Source of the DNA: Bimuria novae-zelandiae CBS 107.79
Lineage: Eukaryota; Ascomycota; Dothideomycetes; Pleosporales; Didymosphaeriaceae
Assembly (NCBI GenBank): GCA_010015655.1
Contig: ML976690.1
Coordinates: 48,724 to 112,723, forward strand
Direction: 5' to 3'
DNA length: 64,000 nucleotides
Shown in pieces: positions 44,297 to 55,902 of the stretch. Within the stretch, counting starts at the first letter, position 1; every line of letters begins with the position of its first letter. The notes under the pieces are model-generated. The model was not told where the DNA came from and did not search any database. It saw only the letters and a program-made list of their open reading frames with translations. The position numbers were made by a program, and so were the translations under genes.

Positions 44297-45844
44297 ATGC
44301 GGCACAAGATGCTCTTCTCTATGCCTTGCCTATTGGCAGTAGGCTTGATTGCCTCTCTTCTTCCCGGTGCATGGTCACACTCCATCAGAAAAGACTCTAA
44401 GTATCGTACCGTCGTTACTACTGATATGGAGTCAGATGATATTGCTTCACTCGTTCGTTACTTCCTTTACACCAACGAGCTCGACACTCAGGGCATCATC
44501 TACACATCCAGCAAGTATCATTGGGCTGGGGACGGTAAGGGGACGGAATTCTTCTTGCCTGACCGTGAATACAACACCTCTCAGACATCATGGCGGTGGA
44601 CTGGAACCCGGGCGATCCAAGACATTCTATTGCCAGCGTATGCGGAGGTATATCCCAACCTGCGCAATCACGACCCAGGTTACCCGGCCCCCGAGGACCT
44701 ATTATCCAAAGTCCGAATCGGCAACATCATTTTCGAAGGAGAGATGGAAGACGACACCGATGGATCCAACCTCATCCGCACGCTGCTCCTCGACAACGAC
44801 CCACGCACACTATACCTGCAAGCCTGGGGCGGCACCAACACCATCGCGCGGGCCCTCAAATCCCTCGAAGAAAGCCACGCCCACACTCCCCACTGGGCCT
44901 CGCTAAAATCCTCAATCTCACGCAAAACCGTCATCCTAGCGAGCGGCTTCCAAGACCAAACGTACACCGACTACGTCGCACCACACTGGCCGCACCTCCG
45001 TGTGTCAGACTTCTCGTTCGCGTACGCCACCTGGGGTTTTAATTGTAATGTCAGCGGGCGCGGCAACATCCGTCCACCAAGTCTCCCCGAAGCGCATGTG
45101 TACTTCACCGGCGCGTGGACCAAAGCGAACATCCAGATCGGCCCGCTGGGCCGCTTATACCGCTCGTGGCTAGATGGGCAGACCATGCCTGGTGACCAGC
45201 TCGACGTGTTTGGGAACTACACGCTTGCGGCGGCGCCGGGGACGTGGTGCAAACCGCTGGGCGCATACGATTTCCTCTCCGAGGGCGACAATGTCGCGGT
45301 CAATCCGCTGCTGCGGACGGGCATCCAGGATCCGGAGAACCCGGCATTTGGGGGCTGGGGCGGCCGCTCTGTGCGGAATAGTTCGAAACCTGAGCTCTGG
45401 CAGTTGGCGGCGACGGAGAAGGCGATGAATGGGAGTGAGGTGGATGGGTACACGTTTAATCGGTGGATTGCGGCGGATAGGAACGATTTCGCGGCGCGGA
45501 TGGGGTGGACGCTTACGCCGAGGTATCGGGAGGGGAATCATGCGCCTTCTGTTAAGATTGTGAATGGTGGCGAGGTAAGAGCGCGGGCTGGGACGACGGT
45601 TGAGTTGGGTGCTTGTGTGGGTGATCCGGATGGGGATCAGGTGAGCACGTCGTGGTGGCGGTATTTTGAGGAGGGCACGTATGGTGGCGAGGTTGCTGTG
45701 GTGGCTACGAAGAATAATGGCGCGAGGGTGAAGGTTCCTGTGGATGCGGAGCCTGGACAGACCATTTCGATTATTGCGGAGGTTACGGATAAAAGAGAGT
45801 TTCCGCTGACGCGGTACGATCGTGTGATTATTCGCGTCGTGTAG
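44297..45844 (+). CDS. Secreted DUF1593 protein (Sde182-like, nucleoside-hydrolase fold)
   Basis: A single exon of 515 residues. An N-terminal signal peptide ends near LLPGAWSHS; the start could also be the ATG at 44309. The N-terminal domain opens with RTVVTTDMESDDIASLVRY, an Asp-rich motif like the metal-binding DxxxDD loop of inosine-uridine nucleoside hydrolases. Typical DUF1593 blocks follow (LYLQAWGGTNTIARAL, FSFAYATWGFN, GNYTLAAAPGTWC, FGGWGGRSV). The last 90 residues form the beta-rich C-terminal domain of the family (SVKIVNGGEV, DPDGDQVSTSWW). Members have been linked to cellulose binding in marine bacteria, but the fungal substrate is unknown. An extracellular glycan- or nucleoside-related hydrolase is inferred. 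The middle of the gene is GC-rich relative to the nearby repeats. Confidence 0.85.
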   Translation: MRHKMLFSMPCLLAVGLIASLLPGAWSHSIRKDSKYRTVVTTDMESDDIASLVRYFLYTNELDTQGIIYTSSKYHWAGDGKGTEFFLPDREYNTSQTSWRWTGTRAIQDILLPAYAEVYPNLRNHDPGYPAPEDLLSKVRIGNIIFEGEMEDDTDGSNLIRTLLLDNDPRTLYLQAWGGTNTIARALKSLEESHAHTPHWASLKSSISRKTVILASGFQDQTYTDYVAPHWPHLRVSDFSFAYATWGFNCNVSGRGNIRPPSLPEAHVYFTGAWTKANIQIGPLGRLYRSWLDGQTMPGDQLDVFGNYTLAAAPGTWCKPLGAYDFLSEGDNVAVNPLLRTGIQDPENPAFGGWGGRSVRNSSKPELWQLAATEKAMNGSEVDGYTFNRWIAADRNDFAARMGWTLTPRYREGNHAPSVKIVNGGEVRARAGTTVELGACVGDPDGDQVSTSWWRYFEEGTYGGEVAVVATKNNGARVKVPVDAEPGQTISIIAEVTDKREFPLTRYDRVIIRVV

Positions 45845-45969
45845 TCTTATCTAAATTTCAGTGTAAGAAGTTGTTGCACTTTCCAATGCCAACAATGTAG
45901 AAAAGCATACCATTGCTAGGAGAACATGCCCGAGATGACTTTGCACACACTCCACACTCCATCGCCACC

Positions 45970-46545
45970 TCACTTCCGCCCAAACAACCTCCTTAAACCC
46001 TCCCTCTTCGACCCCTTCCCACTCTCCCCACCATCCTCACCACCCTTACTCCCCTCCCCCTCCTTGCCCTCCTCCCCTAGTGTATACTCCAAACTCCCCA
46101 CCCCCCTCCTCCTCCTCTCATTAACCTCCGTATTACTAACCCTCGGCCACCACCCCTTCCCATACACCTCCCTCGCCTCCCCCTCCGTCCTGTATCTCAA
46201 AATATCATAATCGCTCTTCTCTGTCATCGCCGCATCCCTCTCCCTCGTCGTCACCGCGTCCTCTACACAATACACATTCACGCTCTTAGCCTCAAACTCT
46301 TTGCGCCAGGTTTCGTTCGCGTACTCGAAAGACGCCATGAAGATGGTGATGCGATCGGGGGAGACGTTTTGGGAGAGCAGGTAGGATAGCGCGAGCGTGT
46401 CGACGCCGCGCACGGGGCCGATGACGAAGGTGTGGTGCGCAGCGATGGCGGCGTCGAGACGGGGGATGTAGTGCGTGGCGAAGTATTCGTCTGAGGGCTC
46501 GAGGGGGCCGGAGATGAATGCTGTGAGGGGTTTGGAGTCTGTCAT
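45970..46545 (-). CDS. Small Rossmann/SLOG-like hypothetical protein
   Basis: The ATG at 46545 (MTDSKPLTAFISGPLEPSDEY) gives 191 residues. An upstream in-frame ATG at 46584 adds a hydrophobic 13-residue leader that looks like 5' UTR. The first 110 residues suggest an alpha/beta nucleotide-binding fold: FISGPLEPSDEYF, then TFVIGPVRGVDTLALSYLL, then DRITIFMAS. This layout resembles LOG/SLOG-type proteins. A charged glycine-rich tail (EEGKEGEGSKGGEDGGESGK) ends in basic residues. The role is unknown. The gene is convergent with the DUF1593 gene, separated by 125 bases. Family assignment is tentative. Confidence 0.6.
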   Translation of the reverse strand: MTDSKPLTAFISGPLEPSDEYFATHYIPRLDAAIAAHHTFVIGPVRGVDTLALSYLLSQNVSPDRITIFMASFEYANETWRKEFEAKSVNVYCVEDAVTTRERDAAMTEKSDYDILRYRTEGEAREVYGKGWWPRVSNTEVNERRRRGVGSLEYTLGEEGKEGEGSKGGEDGGESGKGSKREGLRRLFGRK

Positions 46546-47126
46546 TATGTACAGTAAGAAGTGCAGTAGAAGTATCTTCTCCAAAAATTAACGAGAAATT
46601 CAAGTGGTGCGGGAAAATGCTAAATTTTACAGGAAGGCTGCTGATCGCACGTATATGCGATGCGAAAGAACGATCAGGCAGCCATTGTGGCGCAGGCGGA
46701 CTAAGGATGGCCGGTGAAACACCCACCTGGTAAACGAAGATCATAATGAGAATGCGATTATTGAATTTACTACAACGGGTCTGAGCGCCAATATCATGAT
46801 CATCGTATTTTGTACCCGTGTCCTATGCCATCGTACACATTACGCCACTGTGTCAAAGATTACCAAACGCCTCTTCACTGAAATGAAGACAATGACGGAT
46901 CAAGGAGACAAACACAAAGAAAATAAGCAAAGAGAGTCGTAATCATGTTATACCCAAACGCCAGTTTCGTGAATGTTATTATGCAGCATGTGCAGGTGAA
47001 AATGTCAACGTGCATGACAATTCGGCCTCTTCAGGACGAGACACCTCAACGCAGACAACACATCTCTTGTGAGGATTACAAGACAGCTCTTGAATCCCCT
47101 CGGGAGGATACCCAGTCTTAGGGCTT
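46546..47126. other. Intergenic, no gene seen
   Basis: Short frames only. It holds the promoter of the SLOG-like gene and the 3' side of the next minus-strand gene. Confidence 0.4.
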
Positions 47127-49392
47127 TCAACGCTTCGGAGTAGCTAAGAAGGCAAGCCTAGATTTGCTGATCGAGCTTCCGCGCGGAGTGCGACGAGGAA
47201 GCTTTGAAGCAGACTTCAACGGCGTCTTTGGTGGTTCTGCGGAAGCGGTCTTGACCTTCTTGGCTGAGCGTCCGTCGTCTTGGGGCGGTTCGCCGTTCTC
47301 CTTATCGGAGCCCTCGGAGACGGTGTCAAGTTTTCGCTTCTTGCCCTCCACAAGCGAGGAAGCATCACACTTCCAGACCATGCGAATCGTACCCGTCGTA
47401 GAAGGTTCGAAGTCGATAGATTTCTCGGCCGTGAAAGAGAACGCAGCAGGGGTATTCTCAGTTGCATCACCGAAGGTAAGACGCCGCGACGTTGGGACGG
47501 AAGCCGAATTTGAACCTTCGGAAATCTTAGGATACTCGACTGAGGCGCCGAGTGTAGGATAGATGATTGCTCCAGCAGGAACCTCGGAGCCGGCACGCAA
47601 CTTGATTGGTGAGGGCGATTTGGCGAGCTCGTCGAACGTTGGTCGCTCCAAAGTGCTGTTGGAGAAGTTGACGTGCTTCTTGACTGGGGCAGTCTGGGGC
47701 ACGGTTGGGAGAGGCTTATTGGCGTTCAATCCAGAGACTGGAGGTGACATGTGGGTACCTGCAGCAACCTTTTCCGGATCTTCGGAGAACTTGCGGCTCG
47801 GCGTGCGAAGGATCGATCGAACGCGCTGGAGTGAGCTGCTAGTCTTGCGGATACCATCACGGACGCCGTCCCTAACAGCGTTACCGATAGTGGTAGGCGA
47901 GAACAGGTTCTTCGTTGGCGAAGGCGTGGGAGGGTTGGCCGGTGAGAAGAGATTCTTGGTCGACGGTGAGCGCAGCAGAGACGGACCTGAAGGTTGAAGT
48001 CAGTATTCCCTACCCTTAGTAGGGGAGATGGTGTTCGACTTACCCGGAAGCATCGACTGGGATTTGAGTGTCTTGGCGCTCTGCGCTCGCGCTATGGAAG
48101 ACTTCGTGGGCGTCATGAGCCTAGACGCGAGCCGGGGCAAGCCCGTGGCCTTTCGAGCCGATGTTGAAGCAGCGACGGTACTGCTGGCCTCCTGTCCATC
48201 GCGCGAGGCCGGACGCGTCGTACCGGCATCGTCAGTCTCGGTACGCTTGACCCGCTTTACAAAGGGGTTGTCTTCCTTCGGAGGACCATCACGCGACGGA
48301 GGAACGACCCGGACAGTGGTCTGCGAACGCGGAAGGCTGCTGCCTGTCATATCCATCTTCGACTGGGTGCGTTTTAGCGGCGTAGGAGCAATCTTTGTGG
48401 TGGTTTCCCCTACGTCCATCTTCGACTGGGTGCGCTTCAATGGCGAAGTCGGAGCCTTTGGCATAGATTCGAGCAGGTCCATCTTCGACTGTGTTCGCTT
48501 CAACTTGTTCGGAGTCTTTGCGCTAGATTCGGCTTGGGTAAGGTCAGTCTTAGAGGCTGCCTTCTGCAAGGCACGGAAAGCGGAGGGATGGTTGGCGATT
48601 GAGTCCATCTTCTTGAACTCCTTCTACAAAACGCATAAGTCAGCTTCATACCTTACGAAATGATTATGAGGTTTTGGACCAACGTACCATGTGGGCATCA
48701 CTAAAGCGCGCCATCTTTCCCTTGGGTACTGCAGTCTTGCGCTTCGGCGTCACGTCGACCGGAGCGGTGAACTCGTTCGTCTTGAAAAGTCCTCTACCCT
48801 CCGCTTCCTGTGGAGCGTCTTTCAAGATCTTGCGCGAAGACGGACTAAGCGCGCCGAGAGGAGACTTGAACCGGAAGCGGAAGCGAGTATCTGGCGACGC
48901 GAGGCCTGCTTGTGTTGCCTTCGTCGGTGTATTTTGTCCGACGCTCAATCCCATTGGCTTCGGAGGAGCTGTGTGCGCACCCAAAGCCTGGAAGCCGAGC
49001 CAACGCGCTTCATCCAGAACCTTGGCGGTGCTGGCGTGGTGGTGCGCCGGATGCATCTCAAACCCAGTCGGCTTGATTGGCGTGCGATTGTTGGGCGTGC
49101 GGGCAGGTGTCGCAGTAGTGGGTTGGGGAAGCTGCGACGCCTTCTTCGTCGCGCCGACGGGTGTCTGCGGCGTCTTCATCGCGGGCTCTTCTGCCTCGGT
49201 GATAGCGGGGAGCGCTGCACCAGGAATTGGCGATGTCGAGCGAGACGGCGCAGTCTCCCAGCTAGAGCGGGAGCTGTCCGAGCGCGTGGGTGTTAGGGAA
49301 CGCTGCAGGCGGTGAGCATACGCATGTAAACAAACTTCGGACGGAATGGGACCGGATTGTACCTTTTGCAGCCGGGCTGAGCGGCGCGCCAT
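47127..49392 (-). CDS. Ser/Pro-rich basic protein with three KRTQSKMD repeats
   Basis: Four exons read leftwards: 49392-49363, 49302-48688, 48623-48044 and 47986-47127 (694 residues). The first intron, 60 nt, is in frame and could be retained. Three repeats of LKRTQSKMD are spaced by about 20-25 residues in exon 3. The protein has many TP/SP sites (potential CDK targets), FSP motifs (NLFSPANPP, NLFSPTTIG) and basic nuclear-localisation-like runs (GKKRKLD, KKVK). No enzymatic domain is visible and most of the chain looks disordered. I do not recognise the family. A cell-cycle or chromatin-associated nuclear protein is inferred only from composition. Confidence 0.75.
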
Positions 49393-50038
49393 GGTGTTGA
49401 TGTGCAATTGACAGGGTCAAGTAGTCGCAGTCGAGTAAGGGCAAGGGCTGCGCGTTATATGTGGTGGTCTGTGGGACGAACGTGGGGAGATGCGAGCCGA
49501 AGCGGAATCGTCGTCATATGCTAAGGCGGAAAGGTAAACAAACAGAGCTCGGACCATATCACGTGTTGGCTCGAACCAGTGGAGCCGTCCACAGTCCACC
49601 GCTGCGCCAACGCACGCCTGCATGTCCATTGTTGCATTCAACTCGTATCTCCATGTCGAATCTATAGTTAAGAGCTCCTTGATTAGTTGAATTGAGCGTC
49701 GACCACTCAGCTTTCACAACCTGGACTCGACCTGGACCTCGGGTGCCTGCCCACATCCATGCCTCAGAGCTCGTGTCTTCTTGCAGTCCAAAGGTCACAT
49801 ACACTGTCACGTAGTATGAGCTGCTTCTGAAAAAGGACTTAGAAGCCAACCTGTTTTGCGCTGTAGTAGGTTTGCACCAGTTGAGGCATTTAAGGTTAAG
49901 GAGAAAAAAAAAACACGAATATGCTGCCTACCTATATCTAGTAAGGAAGGTAGTTCTACTGTTACTAGACACGCGGCGCAGTTTATCAATCTCGCTTTTC
50001 TACAAATCTCCAACAGGAATTTGTGTTGAGATGCGATA
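49393..50038. other. Intergenic, no gene seen
   Basis: This holds the promoter of the preceding minus-strand gene. Short frames have no recognisable content. Confidence 0.4.
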
Positions 50039-50154
50039 CCCGTGCCTTGGCAGTTAGTGCAACACGTCAGTCATGCAACACCTCACCATGCAACGTACCA
50101 ACTTTAACGCGCCGCATCTCCACTAATATAGATCTAATTAAGGCAGTAATTATA

Positions 50155-52001
50155 ACGTGGTTCACCACCGAGCGGGCCAACCCCACCAAGCGGGCCACTT
50201 TTTAAAAGTTAGTCTATTGCGAAGCGCCTCCTACAACACTACTATAATTTACTATAATTCGCAGAACATAGAAATACTATTTAGACTTATTGCTATTAGA
50301 TGCATCTATAATTTCTACTACGCAGGTGCGAGCGTTATAGCTAGCTTCGCCGCAACGTCCGCAGCGCCTCTGCCCACGCACCCTCTTTACAGACTCTTCA
50401 CCCTCCTTTTGCCTACTACTATCCTTTTTAGCTATTAAATCGACTACCTCTCCTACTATAAGTATCTTAGCTATCTAAATATACTTCCTCTTTTAACTTT
50501 TTACTTTTATTACTATCTCTACTGCCTTACGAAGCCCTGCTATTTCTTATTATATTAATACTATTTCGTGCCCTATTAATGCAACACCTTTATTAAGCTA
50601 CTTAATAGCTCTAAGAAGCGGAGAAACTAGTAAATCTCTATACTTTTATACACGCTTATAAACTAGCGTTAACTAAGCCTCTATCTCGCGGAGGTTACTT
50701 AGTGTTTTTAATTCCTATAAGGTGTCCTCTGCGTTAGGTGGAGTTAGCGTATAAAGAACTATATTAAGTCTTAATAACACTGCCTCTAGGTCGTGTAAGA
50801 CTAATCTAGCGCCTCTAAAGCCTGCGTAGATGTTCGCCTTTATTATTGCCTTCTTAAAAGCTACTTTAAAGGCTAGTAGAAAGGCCTCTTTTTTAATCTA
50901 CTTAGTGCTATATTATGCTAAGCTACTAATCTTATTGCTATACGCCCGCTTTAAAGGCGAAAAACAACCTATATTAAGTGGCTATAAGAGGTGTGATAAG
51001 TGTGGAGGCATATAGAGAATAATAATCTTCTATTCCTTACAGTATTTATAGAATTCGTGTAAGCAGTAGCTCTTGTAACTATCTATAATTAGTAGCTAGT
51101 GTGCACCTAAACTACGCGCCTTAGTATAGGTATTAAAGTACCTTAGCTAGGCAAGGCTAAGCTTATTTAACGTCTAGCTATTAGGACTAACTTTAATAAC
51201 CTAGTCTTAGGGTAGATTATAGAACTAGGACGTGATTAGAACCTTGCTAAGGAAGATAAGAAAGGGTAGTAAAGCCTAGCCTTTAGCGCTAACACCCTAG
51301 ATATTAGTAACTTACCTATAGTTACTAGGTTAAATCTTCTTTAGGTTGCTTCGCTTCTCAGAGCCTATAAAGACTATCTAACCCTATATTACCCCTATTA
51401 TAAAGCCTATCTTGTCGAAGTTGTACGTGTCGTTATTAGCGATACCGTACTTAGCCTTAGTATTAGTAACTAGCTCGAAATAGGGCGTTATAATACGTAG
51501 ATCTTTGTTTAGGGCTTGCTAATAATTATATAGATAGCTCCTTTAAAGCTTTATTTCTAGCGTACGCGTCTTAAGCCTGTCTACCTAGTACTTACTAATA
51601 GGCTATCCACCGCGCTTAGCAAGTAAATTATTAGCTATATCTTAGACTATATCCCTTATTACACCTATTCCTCGCTAGTTAAGCTTAAGTATACGTTAGA
51701 CTAGAGCCTCCTCCTCTAGCTTAGTTAGCTTCTTTAAGTTAGGCTTGCGATTACGTTAAGAGAGGGCTCCTTAGCGTCGTTATTATACTATTATTCGAGG
51801 CACGCTAAAGGCTATAATAACGCGTTTTTTACTCTTATTATAATTTTTAATTATAGCTTAGATAGTAAGCTATAGTGCGCTTTTAGTATAAGGTTGTTGC
51901 GCGTTATGTTGTGATAGCATTGTAGTATAAGCTAGAGGTGGGCTGCATTTAGCAAAGTTGGCCCGCTCGGTAGGGTTGGCCCGCTCGGTGGTGAACCACG
52001 T
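50155..52001 (-). mobile_element. Inner Fot1/pogo-like DNA transposon (1847 bp)
   Basis: The ends are inverted copies. The left begins ACGTGGTTCACCACCGAGCG, and both ends carry a doubled GGCCAACCC/GCGGGCC motif. TA flanks both ends exactly (50153-50154 and 52002-52003). The transposase reads on the minus strand. Composition is TA-rich inside but the terminal repeats are nearly intact. Confidence 0.85.
50500..51920 (-). pseudogene. Fot1/pogo transposase remnant of the inner element
   Basis: From an ATG at 51920 the frame shows, between stops, NRKPKLTK-like helix-turn-helix residues, then DTYNFDKIGFIIGVI, then SEKRSNLKK and a VSAKG segment. These follow the order of Fot1-type DDE transposases (DExGF and the NREWVT region). 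Stops at TAG/TAA fit RIP at glutamine and tryptophan codons. Confidence 0.65.
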
Positions 52002-52299
52002 TAGCAATTAAATTATAAAAGTAAAAAAAAAAAATTTATATAAAAAAGTTATAAAAGAATATACTATTATACTTTTTATATTAACGGGTTAGTATTAAGG
52101 CGTCACGTAGGCGCATATAAATACTAATTTTATATATTAAAATTTTAGCTAATAATAAGAATTAGAGCTTCTATAATATATTAAATATTTTACTAAACGT
52201 AGCCTTTTTCTTATATAATAAATAATATAAAGCTTTCCCTTTACTATAGCTAATAAGACTATTAGCTTATTATAGGTTAATTACTTTATAAGGCGTCAC

Positions 52300-53600
52300 G
52301 CTAAATCCTTAATATTATAATAAATAGCTAGTATTAATAGTAATTACTATAAAGCTATTTTTTCTTTTGCTAAATATAAGCTCTACTTTAAGCTTCTATA
52401 GTAAAAGATTAGGTAGTATCAGATCGAGACTTAGCATATATATAATATAGACGAAAAAGGCTGCCTGCTCGGCATCACCTCCCGCTTAAAGAGGATCTTT
52501 AATAAGCCTCTGTACGAGAGCAAGGCAGTAAGGCAAGCTACCTGGAATAGCAGTCATAAATAGATATTAATTATCGCTTATATATGCGCTGACAGATCTG
52601 CCCTAGATCTAGCTCTAATCTATTAGGCCACCTCTATAGATATATAATTAAGTTAGATAGAGGACCTTTATCCTTAACACTATTAAGTTTTTATTATAGT
52701 ATTAGAATTTAATTATATAAATAATTAGATAGGTCTTGCGTAGCTTTAATAGGTGTTTAATTACTTTATAAATTAAAGGCTAGATAATTATATTAATTGG
52801 TAATAGTTATAAATCTTACGTTACTATAGATTTTATTAACTTTTATAATCGTAATAAGATCCTATTAGCTATTTATTTACTATACTTAACCTATACGCTA
52901 TAGCTTCTTAATATTTATATATTTAAGCCTCTATTACTAGCGTATTTAAATAAGCTATTAGTCTTCTTATAAAATAGCCTAAGAATAGCCTTTATTGCTA
53001 AAAGAGACTTCTTTAGCCTATTCTAAAAGATGTAGATTAGTACTATAAAGTAGCTATTAATACTTTAGGCCTTTAAGGCTATAGGCCTATTACCTTTATA
53101 TTTAAAGGCTGTCCTTAAGCAGTTTAATAATTACCTACTGAAGTAAAAATTATAAAAAAGCTTAACCTTAGTATTTAGCATATTAGAGTAGAGAAAAATT
53201 AGTAGGCTTTTAAAAATTTATATTAATATAAAGGCTAGTAATAGAGCTAAATAGCTAAGTTAGACTATATACTTAATCTCTGCACGAGCTTAGCTTATAA
53301 AATATAAAAATTAGGGCCTATAAAAGGCCCTACCTATTTAAAAGAAATATTTAAAGTAAGGTAGGCCTTTACCTCTTAATTAGCCTTATAAAAAAAAAGC
53401 TATTTTTTAATTATCTTATAGCATATAGTAGGCACGTAATTATTAATACGAAAAAGATACTAAAGCGTAATAATTATAGCTTTAAAAAAGTAAGTAAGTA
53501 AAGGCCCGTTAAGATAGCTAGTAGCTTAAAATAAAGCTACTTTAGGAGAGGCGTATTACTTAAGTAGCTACTAAAAATACACGCGTAAAGTAGAAGGCTA
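52300..53600 (+). pseudogene. Fot1/pogo transposase remnant of the outer element
   Basis: A cleaner patch at 52440-52640 reads NIDEKGCLLGITSRLKRIF and then an IIAYICADRSALDLALIY segment, the catalytic-core pattern of Fot1-like transposases. Stops abound elsewhere. Limits are approximate. Confidence 0.6.
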
Positions 53601-54439
53601 ATAAGGCTATAAAATAACGCCTTAAGTAATAAACCTATAAGATATAAAGTTAGCTTTAAAAATATATTAAAATATTTAAATTAAGTAATAAGAATATCTT
53701 AAATCTTTTTAGTAAAACTATTAAGAAAATAGCCTTAGCGTAAGGCTATAGATATTAATAAGACCTCATTTATTATATTTGTTTTAAAGTTACGTAATAG
53801 CTAAATAATTAAAATACTAAGTAAATATTAATAATTTAAGTAGCTAGTAATTATCTATAGGCCTTAAAAACCTTAACTCTAAAAAATCTTATAATAATAT
53901 TAATTATAGGTAGCTTAGTAGCCTTGTGTTGCTAGCCAAGCGATCTTGTTAGGGTGTTGCATTAACTGACGTGTTACACTGACTGCCGAGGCACGGGATT
54001 GTATAGCGCCTGAACAGGAAGCGAGCTCCGTCTGAAGTCTAGCAATCCATTCGTTCGTGTTGTACATCGCAAAAATAAAAAAGTAGCTGCTGTCGCAGAG
54101 GCTCGAAGAGAGGCCCCAGATTGAATACCTTTGGTAGACTGGATGTGCCGCGGTTTTTATTTCGTTTCTTACCACATTCTTACCTTTGCATGATCGAGGT
54201 TTTCTTCGTCCTTATCATGTAACACCGGAACTCTTTTCTTCTCTACTGACCTCGCACGGGCGTGTGAGCAACGGCCGAACCTTAATTTGACGGCCAACCC
54301 GAACGATGGCATGCCATAATGAATCGGAAACTGCCTTTTGCATGGCCATGTTCGTCTCAGCTGTCATAGATGTCACAGATCCCAAATGCACCCTCTGAAC
54401 GCACAAAAGCGAAGTGCTTCAAAATCGACTAAACTTAAC

Positions 54440-54856
54440 TCACTCATCTAATATGCCCAAAGCCTCGCAGTCCCCTGAAAACACCTCATCCAAATTACAT
54501 ACTTCCGCATGCAGGCGCACCCCGAAGTATCGTCCTGGGTAAATGGAGGAATTATTGCGCTCCTTGGCACCCAATCTCCGCTCTTGTCCCCCATAAATCC
54601 CAAGAATCTCGGCACCAACACTCGTCCTCCGCGTCGATCCGTCTCGGCAATGCCAACACTGCCACCTATAACACCGTCCATATCTTGATTGCGCATCAAG
54701 CCTTCCATCATCCCACAGGCGCAACGGCCGCTGGACCAGGTTCAGGAGACGCCCACGTGCGATGAAGCTCTCGTCGCGGGACGAACGGCTGCTGAGCGTC
54801 TTCGCGATGGAGACGGTGCTTGTTATGACTTCACCATGCGCCACAATGGGCGCCAC
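54440..54856 (-). CDS. Hypothetical ORF, 138 codons, doubtful
   Basis: It begins MAPIVAHGEVITSTVSIAK. An overlapping frame (54448-54711) looks equally protein-like, so the true frame is unclear. No domain is recognised. It may be part of a spliced gene or a decayed gene. Confidence 0.2.
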   Translation of the reverse strand: MAPIVAHGEVITSTVSIAKTLSSRSSRDESFIARGRLLNLVQRPLRLWDDGRLDAQSRYGRCYRWQCWHCRDGSTRRTSVGAEILGIYGGQERRLGAKERNNSSIYPGRYFGVRLHAEVCNLDEVFSGDCEALGILDE

Positions 54857-55902
54857 ACGTGGCGCGGAAGGAAGGAAGGAGATACCTAGTACCTACCAAT
54901 AGTCTGTATCAGAGGATGCATGAAGCCTGCTCGACACGCGTACTTCCGGTGTAGACAGTGGGAAATACAGGTTTCTGTTTTATAGGGGAGGGGGGAGGCA
55001 TACTCGGGCTCAATCTCACGAAGTGAATGATGCATATACGCAGACCCACAACATCTACCTCGAAACCCCTTCAAGGTGTGTGTTTCTACTTACTGACCAT
55101 ATTGCTCCATCTGCACTACGAGCCAAATCTACTCGCAGTATCTCGAGTCGCAGATTTCTAAAGCAGGAACTCAGGCATGCTTCGCTGAAGCCGGGCTTGA
55201 AACAGCACGTGTGAATGATATGCAACCACGGACGTACTGCATTACGCTTACCAGACTCTACAGATGGTGTGATGATGAACCTACTTTTCCGATTACTGAC
55301 TTGGCTACACAGCCTCCGGCCAAGCATACCATCGTCTTGGTCAATTCTTGGTGCCAAGAGACGGGCCTCGTCCCGCTCTGCCCCTCCATACAAGAGCCAA
55401 GTAGATGATATTGGAAGGGGGTTGGACAGGATACGTGTTCACGAGGGGCTGAAGGTGCAGAAGCAGGAAAGGATTTTGCGGATGGTCCAAGGGGTACCTG
55501 TTGAGGGTACTGGATAGGCGTAAGGAGTATGTTTGATGGCCGACGACACGAAACCATTTAGAGGCATTCAATAGACTATGCAGTCGGAATTGAAACATGC
55601 CAATGTTGGGGAGACGATTCCCCACAGCTACACTCGACTCGTGTTCCTGCAGCAGGAGGAAATTCATTACTAGGACGTCGAGGGCAACGGTCGGTAGCAG
55701 CCCGGTTGAAAAGCTGTCACCCGATTTGTAATGCGGAGGCACACTGTCTGGCAATGTCGGCAAGTGAGGTACGTCTGCGCATGGTCAATACTGTCTGTGG
55801 TACGCGACTGACCACAGCTAGTTCTCCTGGATCTGAACCACTCCGCTCAGGTTTCTGAATCTGTGCATGTTGGTTATCATGTTATAAAGAACCCTGGGCC
55901 CT

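Larger units (their letters stand above)
50039..53997 (+). mobile_element. Outer Fot1/pogo-like DNA transposon, carrying a second one
   Basis: The left end CCCGTGCCTTGGCAGTTAGT and the right end, inverted (CCCGTGCCTCGGCAGTCAGT), match over about 45 bases with transition differences. A transposase remnant runs left to right in the right half. The inner transposon occupies 50155-52001. TA precedes the left end, but the base pair after the right end is AT, so the target duplication is not clean. Without its insertion the element is about 2.1 kb, a usual size for the family. Confidence 0.75.

Noticed and set aside
49555..49600. Possible tRNA T-loop (GGCTCGAACCAG)
   Set aside because: No matching acceptor stem, D-arm or anticodon arm could be found around it.
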